Positions 1-5,043 of a DNA stretch of 5,043 nt are shown piece after piece. Both the position numbers and the translations under genes were made by a program. The stretch's first letter is position 1. The number at the start of each line of letters is the position of its first letter. Source of the DNA: Marinosulfonomonas sp. (GTDB lineage: Bacteria; Pseudomonadota; Alphaproteobacteria; Rhodobacterales; Rhodobacteraceae); assembly GCA_002732995.1 (NCBI GenBank), contig NVTS01000022.1, positions 1,893-6,935 on the forward strand, written 5' to 3'. The notes under the pieces were generated by a model that ran no database searches, was not told the origin of the DNA, and worked only from the letters and a program-made list of their open reading frames with translations.

Positions 1-944
1 GCATACAGACCACGGTTATACAGCACCGTGCCGATTTGGTCGCCAGCTCCGGCTGCCTTACCTGTATCCACAACGTATTTCTGGATATCGGCAAACACAG
101 GGAAATCGCTGCCCACATTGTGGAAGGTGATCGCCTTATAGCCATTCGATGCATCACCCGATGGCAGAACGTCATGTTCCGCGCCGGACCACCAGATACC
201 GATGAAGTTTTCCATCGGGAACTTGATGTTCGCCGCTTCCTGAATGGCAACCTGGTTCATCACGCCCCAGCCCCACATCAGAACATAGTCGGGTTTTTCA
301 CGGCGGATTTGCAGCCATTGCGATTTTTGCTCTTGGCCAGGGTGGTCGACAGCCAGCAGGCTCAGCTCGAAACCATGCTTTTTCGCCAGCTCTTCCAGCG
401 TGCGGATAGGTTCCTTGCCGTAGGCCGAGTTGTGATACACCAGCGCAACTTTTTTGCCGTTGATATCACCGCCATTCGTCGACAGCAGATAGTTCACCGC
501 GATTGATGCCCCGTTCCAGTAGTTGGCGGGGTAGTTAAACACGTGGCTAAACACCTTGCCGTTGGCCGCGGATGTGCGCCCGTAACCCATTGTGTGCAGC
601 GGAATGTCATCCGCTGTCACTTTCGGGATCAGCTGATAGGTGATGCCGGTTGAAAGCGGTTGATAAACCAGTGCGCCGTCGCCTTTGGTGGACTCGTAGC
701 ACTCCACACCCTTTTCGGTGGAATAGCCGGTTTCACATTCCGGCACGCGGGTCATAACGCCACCGATGCCGCCGTCACGCTCGTTCAGCAGGGTGAAATA
801 ATCGGCATAGCCATCGGCAAACGGGATACCACCCGCTGCATATGGACCCGTGCGATAGGATAGCGACGGATAGACCAGATCGGCCATCACAGGTGCAGCG
901 GCCATAACCACGGCAACTGCCATTGTTGCTAGTTTAAGTTTCAT
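1..944 (-). CDS. ABC transporter periplasmic substrate-binding protein (LivK/HAAT type), 3' end outside window
   Basis: The gene reads leftward from ATG at 944-942 and stays open to the window edge, giving 314 complete residues; such proteins are usually about 370-430 residues, so the C-terminus is missing. It binds the transported solute in the periplasm and delivers it to the LivH/LivM permease. Residues 1-21 form a classical Sec signal peptide: a K-x-K start, a hydrophobic Ala/Val/Met core, and a V-M-A cleavage site before Asp22. The mature part has the type I periplasmic-binding-fold pattern (Peripla_BP_6-like): GPYAAGGIPFADGYADYF near 33-50, a beta strand KKVALVYHNSAYGKE at 164-178, and KPDYVLMWGW at 217-226. 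Cys70 and Cys82 are 12 residues apart and could form a periplasmic disulfide. It follows LivM after a 92-bp gap and has the best Shine-Dalgarno of the operon, fitting the excess of binding protein such importers need. The ligand cannot be read from the sequence; the linked acyl-CoA ligase suggests a carboxylic acid. Confidence 0.93.
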   Translation of the reverse strand, partial: MKLKLATMAVAVVMAAAPVMADLVYPSLSYRTGPYAAGGIPFADGYADYFTLLNERDGGIGGVMTRVPECETGYSTEKGVECYESTKGDGALVYQPLSTGITYQLIPKVTADDIPLHTMGYGRTSAANGKVFSHVFNYPANYWNGASIAVNYLLSTNGGDINGKKVALVYHNSAYGKEPIRTLEELAKKHGFELSLLAVDHPGQEQKSQWLQIRREKPDYVLMWGWGVMNQVAIQEAANIKFPMENFIGIWWSGAEHDVLPSGDASNGYKAITFHNVGSDFPVFADIQKYVVDTGKAAGAGDQIGTVLYNRGLY

Positions 945-951
945 TAGTAGT

Positions 952-959
952 TCTCCTCC
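952..959 (-). promoter_or_regulatory. Strong ribosome binding site of the substrate-binding protein gene
   Basis: The minus strand reads GGAGGAGA with about 8 bases between GGAGGAG and the ATG at 944. It is a near-perfect Shine-Dalgarno, stronger than those before the other genes here. It fixes the start codon of the binding protein and predicts higher translation than for the permeases. Confidence 0.85.
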
Positions 960-960
960 G

Positions 961-987
961 TTGATATTGTAGTCTCGACAATCCCAA
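961..987 (-). repeat. Imperfect 27-bp dyad next to the binding-protein Shine-Dalgarno
   Basis: The minus strand reads TTGggATTGT, seven bases (cgagact), then ACAATatCAA. The inner arms of 5 bp are exact (966-970 with 978-982) and the outer TTG/CAA also pair, so 8 of 10 positions match around centre 974. It ends one base before the GGAGGAG. It could be an mRNA hairpin protecting or gating the binding-protein message, or an operator-like site. The sequence does not decide between these, and chance remains possible. Confidence 0.45.
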
Positions 988-1013
988 GCCGGGGTTTTCC
1001 CGATCTGTTATGA

Positions 1014-1055
1014 TTGGCCATGCCCTAATGCGGGCCCTAATGCGGGAATGGCCAA
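1014..1055 (-). repeat. 42-bp compound inverted repeat spanning the livM stop
   Basis: The arms TTGGCCAT (1014-1021) and ATGGCCAA (1048-1055) are exact 8-bp inverted repeats centred at 1034.5. Between them lie two tandem copies of CCCTAATGCGGG, each able to close a small CCC/GGG hairpin with a six-base loop, and their junction is the palindrome GGGCCC. As RNA this could fold as a three-way junction: an 8-bp basal stem with two mini-hairpins. No T-run follows on the minus strand, so it does not look like a classical intrinsic terminator. Its position between permease and binding-protein genes suits an mRNA processing or 3'-end stabilising element; that role is inference. Confidence 0.6.
1023..1046 (-). 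repeat. Exact 12-bp tandem duplication over the livM stop codon
   Basis: Two abutting identical copies of CCCGCATTAGGG (minus strand) cover 1046-1035 and 1034-1023. The first copy holds the last LivM codons and the TAG stop (1039-1037). The second repeats CAT TAG in the same frame, so LivM has a second in-frame stop 12 bases on. Read through, the frame gives Pro-His-stop-Gly-Pro-His-stop. Slippage duplication is the simplest origin. Confidence 0.9.
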
Positions 1056-2113
1056 AGTCTTAGTTTTTCCTTGGCGACGCGCCATAGTTGCGCCAATCCG
1101 TGTGGCTCCATAATCAGGAAGACCACGATCAGCCCGCCAACGATGACGAACTGGAAATGCGCGGCAACGTCCGTGGGCCAGCCCATGCCGCCAACCAGCA
1201 CATTCTTTAGCAGCACCGGCATCAGCACCATGAATGCCGCACCCGCGAATGACCCGAATATCGAGCCAAGCCCGCCGATGATCACCATGAACAGCACAAG
1301 GAATGATTTGCTGATACCGAAGACTTCGCCAACCTCAACAGCGCCCAGATAGACGGTGAACAACAGTGCACCGGCGATGCCGATGAAAAACGATGACACA
1401 CCAAAGGCGGTCAGTTTAGCCTTCAGCGGGTTCACCCCGATGATCTCGGCCGCAATATCCATATCGCGGATCGCCATCCAGCTGCGGCCCAGATTGCCCC
1501 GCGTCAGGTTCCGGGCCAGCCACGCGCAGGCCACCACAAAGACCAGACAGACCATATATTGCGCCCACGCGTCCACATTCGGGCCGGTCACGTTAATGCC
1601 AAACACCGTGCGCTCCGGCGCGCTGATCTGGCCCGAGGCCGAGTAGTTGTAGAACCACGGCACACGATTGAACAGCCAGACCAGAAAGAACTGCGCAGCC
1701 AGCGTGGCCACGGCCAGATAGAAACCTTTGATCCGCAAACTTGGCAGGCCAAACAGCATCCCCACCGCCGCAGTGATCACGCCGGCAATCAGAATGTGGA
1801 TGATGATTGAAACATCGGGGAAAGACGTCATCAGTTTATAAGATGAATAAGCCCCCACCGCCATAAACCCGCCGGTGCCAAGGCTAAGTTGCCCGCAATA
1901 TCCGATCAGGATGTTCAGGCCCAGCGTGGCGATCACATAGATCAGGAACGGCACCAGAACCGCATTGGCCCAGTAGTCGTTGATGAAAAACGGCACCACA
2001 CAGAACGCCACAAACAGCAGCACGTAATAGGCCACGCGATCGAATTTGATCGGGAAGGTCTGGTTATCCTTGGCATAGGTTGTTTTATAGTCACCTGCTT
2101 CGCGGTAGAGCAT
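1037..2113 (-). CDS. livM: Branched-chain-amino-acid-type ABC transporter permease, LivM family
   Basis: This inner-membrane permease of 358 residues should pair with LivH to form the transport channel. Residues 1-26 are hydrophilic and probably cytoplasmic; many hydrophobic segments follow, the first at about 29-45 and 51-70. Family marks are GYCGQLSLG at 71-79 followed by FMAVGAY (83-89), the cytoplasmic coupling loop GRSWMAIRDMDIAAEIIGVN at 209-228 that meets the ATPase, GGLGSIFGSFAGA at 280-292, and the EPHGL motif at 336-340. Length is ordinary for LivM. The ATG at 2113 lies 3 bp after the LivH stop, and its likely Shine-Dalgarno (GAGGG, 2126-2122, spacing 8) is inside the end of livH, so translation is probably coupled. 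An AGGA at 2118-2115 is too close to the ATG to serve. The TAG stop sits in a 12-bp tandem duplication. The symbol gives family membership; the substrate may not be branched-chain amino acids. Confidence 0.93.
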   Translation of the reverse strand: MLYREAGDYKTTYAKDNQTFPIKFDRVAYYVLLFVAFCVVPFFINDYWANAVLVPFLIYVIATLGLNILIGYCGQLSLGTGGFMAVGAYSSYKLMTSFPDVSIIIHILIAGVITAAVGMLFGLPSLRIKGFYLAVATLAAQFFLVWLFNRVPWFYNYSASGQISAPERTVFGINVTGPNVDAWAQYMVCLVFVVACAWLARNLTRGNLGRSWMAIRDMDIAAEIIGVNPLKAKLTAFGVSSFFIGIAGALLFTVYLGAVEVGEVFGISKSFLVLFMVIIGGLGSIFGSFAGAAFMVLMPVLLKNVLVGGMGWPTDVAAHFQFVIVGGLIVVFLIMEPHGLAQLWRVAKEKLRLWPFPH

Positions 2114-2116
2114 ATC

Positions 2117-3115
2117 CTAAACCCTCTCGATGATTTTTTCGCCGAACAGCCCTTGCGGACGGAAGACGAGGAACAATAGCGCCAGAACATAGGCGAACCA
2201 GTTTTCTGTAGCGCCACCAAGGAACGGTGCACCAATCAGAAATTCGAACATCTTTTCACCCACCCCGATAATCAACCCACCGATAATCGCGCCGGGGATC
2301 GAGGTGAAACCGCCGAGCATCAGCACCGGAAGCGCCTTCAATGCAATCAGTGATAGCGAGAACTGCACCCCCGATTTGGAACCCCACATGATGCCCGCGA
2401 CCAACGCAACGAAACCCGCGATGGACCACACGATCACCCAGATGGTGCGCAGCGAAATTCCCACCGACAGTGCCGCCTGATGGTCATCCGCCACCGCCCG
2501 CAAGGCGCGTCCGGTTTTGGTGTATTGCGAGAACAGCACCAGGGACGCGACCAACAGGATCGCCACAATCGCCGCGACAATATCAAGCGAGTCGATATAG
2601 AACCCGTAAAACTCCTCGCCGCCCAGAAATGCCGTGTTTTCCTCGATCCAGACGTTGCCGCCCTGCGGGATGCCGACATCGAGCTTTTTGATCTCGCTGC
2701 CCCACATCAGATCGCCAAAGCCTTCCATGAAATAGGCCAAACCAATCGTGGCCATAAACAGGATAATCGGTTCCTGATTGACCAGATGTTTCAGCACGTA
2801 TCGCTCCACAAGAAAGGCAAATAATATCATCACCCCGACCGACAGCAAGATCGCCAGAAAGGTCGGCATGTGCCAGCCGAATTCTTTGACGTGGGTGCCG
2901 AATATCGCGTTGATCAGATGCGCGAACGGCACTTGGCCATTTTGCAAACCCACCAAAGTCATCGCCGCAAACAGCGCCATCACCCCTTGGGCATAGTTAA
3001 AAACACCCGACGCCTTAAAGATCAGAACAAAGCCCAGCGCCACCAGTGAATACATCACCCCGGCCATCAGCCCGTTCAGGAAAACCTCGACACCATAATA
3101 GAAACCAGCAGACAT
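2117..3115 (-). CDS. livH: Branched-chain-amino-acid-type ABC transporter permease, LivH family
   Basis: This is the second integral membrane subunit, 332 residues, partner of LivM. The N-terminus runs straight into a hydrophobic segment (about 10-33), then the LivH-type FNYAQGVMALFAA at 39-51, where the family often has a N-F-A-H-G pattern. Further membrane segments lie near 84-103, 116-130, 178-195, 225-245 and 305-318. The cytoplasmic coupling loop is TKTGRALRAVADDHQAALSVGI at 199-220, GGFTSIPGAIIGGLIIGVGE spans 268-287, and the family-typical FRPQGLFGEK is at 318-327. The 36-bp gap after livG has no normal purine-mixed Shine-Dalgarno; a run of seven G ends 8 bases before the ATG at 3115. 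The gene ends three bases before livM. Relative to short LivH proteins it carries extra loop sequence at about 140-175 (EIKKLDVGIPQGG and following), possibly periplasmic. Function is secure at family level, substrate unknown. Confidence 0.93.
   Translation of the reverse strand: MSAGFYYGVEVFLNGLMAGVMYSLVALGFVLIFKASGVFNYAQGVMALFAAMTLVGLQNGQVPFAHLINAIFGTHVKEFGWHMPTFLAILLSVGVMILFAFLVERYVLKHLVNQEPIILFMATIGLAYFMEGFGDLMWGSEIKKLDVGIPQGGNVWIEENTAFLGGEEFYGFYIDSLDIVAAIVAILLVASLVLFSQYTKTGRALRAVADDHQAALSVGISLRTIWVIVWSIAGFVALVAGIMWGSKSGVQFSLSLIALKALPVLMLGGFTSIPGAIIGGLIIGVGEKMFEFLIGAPFLGGATENWFAYVLALLFLVFRPQGLFGEKIIERV
2122..2128 (-). promoter_or_regulatory. livM ribosome binding site inside the end of livH
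   Basis: The minus strand reads GAGAGGG within the last codons of livH (Glu-Arg-Val), 8 bases before the livM ATG. With a stop-to-start gap of only 3 bp this points to translational coupling of the two permeases, which are needed in equal amounts. Confidence 0.6.
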
Positions 3116-3123
3116 TATGCGCG

Positions 3124-3130
3124 CCCCCCC
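3124..3130 (-). promoter_or_regulatory. Seven-G tract in the Shine-Dalgarno position of livH
   Basis: The plus strand has seven C, so the transcript has seven G. The tract ends 8 bases before the livH ATG (3115), where the ribosome binding site should be, and nothing better is present. A homopolymer here can pair only partly with anti-Shine-Dalgarno and is prone to slippage, so its length may vary between cells or strains. Confidence 0.5.
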
Positions 3131-3132
3131 AC

Positions 3133-3156
3133 GTGTAAATCAGTGTGTAAATCAGT
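3133..3156 (-). repeat. Exact 12-bp tandem duplication over the livG stop codon
   Basis: Two abutting copies of ACTGATTTACAC (minus strand) cover 3156-3145 and 3144-3133. The first holds the LivG TGA stop (3154-3152), and the second repeats TGA in the same frame. Read through, the frame gives Asp-stop-Phe-Thr-His-stop. It lengthens the livG-livH gap by 12 bp and stands just before the G tract used as the livH ribosome binding site. Confidence 0.9.
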
Positions 3157-3982
3157 CATGGCTCACCCCCAGATAGGCATCGATCACGTCTTGATTGGCC
3201 AGCACTTCGGCAGGCGTGCCATCGCCGATCTTTTTGCCGTAATCCATCACCACCACGCGATCAGAAATATCCATCACCACGCCCATGTCGTGCTCAATCA
3301 GCGCGATTGTGGTGCCGAATTCGTCGTTCACATCCAGAATAAAGCGGCTCATGTCCTCTTTTTCCTCGACGTTCATTCCTGCCATCGGCTCGTCCAGCAG
3401 CAGCAGTTTAGGCTCCGCCGCCAGCGCACGGCCCAGCTCGACCCGCTTTTGCATCCCGTAAGGCAACCGGCCCACAGGGGTTTTGCGGATCGCCTGAATT
3501 TCCAGAAAATCAATGATCTCCTCGACCTTCTGGCGGTGCTCGGCCTCTTCCTTGGCGGCCTTACCAAACCAGATCGCCTGAGACAGCAGCGACGATTTCA
3601 TCTGGGTCATCCGGCCGGTCATAATATTATCCAGCGTGCTCATACCCTTGAACAGCGCGATGTTCTGGAACGTCCGCGCAATGCCCTGCTGCGCCACCTT
3701 ATAGGGCCGCATCGTCGGGCGTTTTTCGCCGTGAAACCAGACCTCGCCTTCTTGTGGGTGATAAAACCCGCTGATCACATTCAGCATCGACGATTTACCA
3801 GCCCCGTTCGGGCCGATAATGGCGCGGATCTCGCCCTCGCGGATGTCAAAACTGATGTCTTCAATCGCCACCACACCGCCGAACCGCAGGGTGATGTTTT
3901 TCATCTCCATCATCGTGCCGCCGATTTGGCGACCATCGTCGGTCATGTACCCAACGGTGGAATTATCAGTCATTTCGTTCAT
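3152..3982 (-). CDS. livG: Branched-chain-amino-acid-type ABC transporter ATP-binding protein, LivG family
   Basis: This cytoplasmic ATPase of 276 residues powers the LivH/LivM importer. The nucleotide-binding domain is complete: Walker A GPNGAGKS at 57-64, Q-loop Gln106 in TFQN, ABC signature LPYGMQKRVELGRAL at 173-187, Walker B LLLLDEP at 193-199, D-loop AGMN at 201-204, and switch His231 in IEHDM. The signature departs from LSGGQ, as LivG-type proteins commonly do. The C-terminal GDGTPAEVLANQDVIDAYLG (253-272) is the usual LivG end. The ATG at 3982 overlaps the ligase TGA as ATGA, with AAGGTGG (3996-3990) upstream, so I keep this start. It leaves about 25 residues before the first domain strand (MKNITLRFGG at 27-36); Met13, Met24, Met25 and Met27 are alternative starts. 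The partner LivF-type ATPase is not in the window. The stop codon lies in a 12-bp tandem duplication. Confidence 0.95.
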   Translation of the reverse strand: MNEMTDNSTVGYMTDDGRQIGGTMMEMKNITLRFGGVVAIEDISFDIREGEIRAIIGPNGAGKSSMLNVISGFYHPQEGEVWFHGEKRPTMRPYKVAQQGIARTFQNIALFKGMSTLDNIMTGRMTQMKSSLLSQAIWFGKAAKEEAEHRQKVEEIIDFLEIQAIRKTPVGRLPYGMQKRVELGRALAAEPKLLLLDEPMAGMNVEEKEDMSRFILDVNDEFGTTIALIEHDMGVVMDISDRVVVMDYGKKIGDGTPAEVLANQDVIDAYLGVSHD

Positions 3983-5043
3983 TCTGCCGCCACCTTCTGA
4001 TTAACCGGCTGCACCGCCACATCGCGGATTTCCAGCGTGGCCGAGATCGAGCCTTTGCGCCCGTCCTCATATGTCACTTCGGTTTCGGTATAGATTTCGT
4101 CTTTACCGCCATAGAGCGCATCCAGCAGATCGGTGAATTTTTCGCCCACAATCTTGCGGCGCACTTTGCGGGTGCGGGTCATTTCACCGTCATCCGCGTC
4201 CAGTTCCTTGTGCAGGATCAAAAACCGATGCACCTGACAGCCGAACAATATTTCGTCCTGCGCCACCGATTTGTTCACCTCTGTGATGTGCGCGGCGATG
4301 GTTTTGTAAACCTCGGGGTGAGCCGCCAGTTCCTGATAAGACGCATAGGCCACGTTGTTACGCTCGGCCCAGTTGCCGACCGCGGCCAGATCAATATTGA
4401 TGAACGCAACGCAATGATCACGGTCGGCGCCGAACACCACAGATTCCAGAATATCGGGGTAGAACTTCAGCTTGTTTTCAACAAATTTCGGCGCAAACAT
4501 GCTGCCATCGGCCAGATTGCCCACATCCTTGGCACGGTCGATAATCCGCAGATGGCCGCTGCTTTTCTCGACAAACCCAGCGTCGCCTGTGGCAACCCAG
4601 CCATCGGCATCCTTGGTGTCGGCAGTGCTTTCGGGGTTCTTGTAATATTCCTCGAACACGCCCGGAGAGCGGTAGAAAATCTCGCCATTATCGGCAATTT
4701 TGATTTCAACATCGGGGGACGGAATACCAACCGTATCGGCCCGCACTTCGCCATCCGGCTGCTGGGTGATGAACACGGTCGCTTCGGTCTGTCCGTATAG
4801 CTGTTTCAGGTTGATCCCCAATGATCGGTAAAACTCAAACAGCTCCGGCCCGATCGCCTCGCCCGCCGTATAACCGACGCGAACACGGCTAAGGCCCAGC
4901 GTATTTTTCAGCGGACCATAGATGAACAGATTGCCCAACTTATAGCTAAGACGATCCATAAAGCTGACAGGTTTGCCATCCAGTATCGCCGGCCCCACCT
5001 TGCGGGCAACGGCCATATATTTATCAAACAGCCACTTTTTGAA
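3979..5043 (-). CDS. AMP-forming acyl-CoA ligase (long-chain fatty-acid/aryl-CoA synthetase type), 5' end outside window
   Basis: The reading frame is open at the right edge; the 354 visible residues begin FKKWLFDKY and run to TGA at 3981-3979, so this is the C-terminal half or so of a protein usually near 600-650 residues. A Met at 5016-5014 is internal, because the frame continues upstream without a stop. Such enzymes activate a carboxylic acid with ATP to an acyl-adenylate and transfer it to CoA. Visible motifs, numbered in the fragment: YTAGEAIG at 58-65, the adenylate-binding YGQTEA at 83-88, GWVATGD at 148-154 with the ATP-ribose Asp154, and the hinge IDRAKD at 168-173. TRTRKVRRK at 289-297 is where the catalytic lysine is expected (probably Lys293). 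The P-loop motif is outside the window. After this lies a charged tail of about 60 residues (ALYGGKDEIYTETEVTYEDGRKG, then SISATLEI) that simple fatty-acyl-CoA synthetases lack; I recall it from ligases encoded beside Liv-type transporters. ATGA overlap with livG indicates one operon. The substrate acid is unknown. Confidence 0.9.
   Translation of the reverse strand, partial: FKKWLFDKYMAVARKVGPAILDGKPVSFMDRLSYKLGNLFIYGPLKNTLGLSRVRVGYTAGEAIGPELFEFYRSLGINLKQLYGQTEATVFITQQPDGEVRADTVGIPSPDVEIKIADNGEIFYRSPGVFEEYYKNPESTADTKDADGWVATGDAGFVEKSSGHLRIIDRAKDVGNLADGSMFAPKFVENKLKFYPDILESVVFGADRDHCVAFINIDLAAVGNWAERNNVAYASYQELAAHPEVYKTIAAHITEVNKSVAQDEILFGCQVHRFLILHKELDADDGEMTRTRKVRRKIVGEKFTDLLDALYGGKDEIYTETEVTYEDGRKGSISATLEIRDVAVQPVNQKVAAE
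3990..3998 (-). promoter_or_regulatory. livG ribosome binding site inside the end of the ligase gene
   Basis: The minus strand reads AGAAGGTGG, with AAGG 10 bases and GGTGG 7 bases before the ATG at 3982. This supports the overlapping ATGA start over the later in-frame Met codons and suggests translational coupling of ligase and ATPase. Confidence 0.55.

Noticed and set aside
36..506. Plus-strand open frame (156 codons) opposite the binding-protein gene
   Set aside because: The minus strand here encodes a clear signal-peptide-bearing binding protein with a strong ribosome binding site; the plus-strand product shows no recognisable domain.
966..1002. Internal promoter for the binding-protein gene (TACAAT as -10)
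   Set aside because: At 17-18 bp spacing the -35 position is a C/G-rich stretch, with no TTGACA-like hexamer. Too weak to list as a promoter.
990..1002. Small hairpin CGGG-loop-CCCG in the gap before the binding-protein gene
   Set aside because: A 4-bp stem with a 5-base loop is too weak to call, and it competes with other pairings in the same stretch.
1014..1055. Intrinsic (Rho-independent) terminator after livM
   Set aside because: There is no T-run after the stem on the minus strand, the stem is interrupted, and the next gene is part of the same functional unit. I list it as an inverted repeat only.
3143..4000. Long plus-strand open frame (285 codons) opposite livG
   Set aside because: It mirrors the livG coding frame almost end to end and its product is a His/Arg/Gln-rich low-sense sequence with no family look. 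The opposite strand has all ABC ATPase motifs. It is a codon-bias shadow.
4210..4800. Plus-strand open frame (196 codons) opposite the ligase
   Set aside because: It overlaps the conserved YGQTEA, TGD and IDRAKD motifs of the ligase on the other strand; no ribosome binding site or family features support it.
5014..5016. In-frame Met as the true start of the ligase
   Set aside because: The frame continues open to the window edge with sensible protein sequence (FKKWLFDKY), and the N-terminal half of the enzyme, including the P-loop, must lie upstream.

Overview
The window carries five protein genes, all on the minus strand and apparently in one operon. It reads from the right edge to the left edge: acyl-CoA ligase (5' end missing), then the LivG-type ATPase, LivH-type permease, LivM-type permease and periplasmic substrate-binding protein (3' end missing). 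Together they are most of a branched-chain-amino-acid-type (HAAT family) ABC importer, led by an AMP-forming ligase of the long-chain fatty-acid/aromatic-acid class. The second ATPase (LivF-type) is not in the window and may lie beyond the left edge. The moderately high GC, protein style and gene set suggest an alphaproteobacterium, probably Rhodobacterales (Roseobacter-like). This is judged from memory of similar operons, not from a search.

Layout. 3979-5043: C-terminal 354 residues of the ligase. 3152-3982: LivG, sharing an ATGA overlap with the ligase. 3116-3151: a 36-bp gap with an exact 12-bp tandem duplication and a run of seven G (minus strand) in the Shine-Dalgarno position. 2117-3115: LivH. 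1037-2113: LivM, starting 3 bp after the LivH stop. 945-1036: a 92-bp gap dense in symmetry, with a second 12-bp tandem duplication over the LivM stop, a 42-bp dyad around it, and an imperfect 27-bp dyad next to a strong Shine-Dalgarno. 1-944: binding protein with signal peptide. No promoter is convincing in the window, and the operon start is presumably beyond the right edge.

How the genes would work together (inference from family and context): the binding protein captures a carboxylate-containing solute in the periplasm, LivH/LivM with the two ATPases import it, and the ligase converts it to its CoA thioester, trapping it and feeding catabolism. Because of the ligase, a hydrophobic carboxylic acid (fatty, aryl or other) is at least as plausible a substrate as leucine, isoleucine or valine.

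The gene content is a known type and I see no new multi-gene system. The most unusual signal is that two genes of the operon (livG and livM) end in exact 12-bp tandem duplications that span the stop codon and repeat it in frame. I saw no tRNA, rRNA, CRISPR array, insertion sequence or prophage trace.
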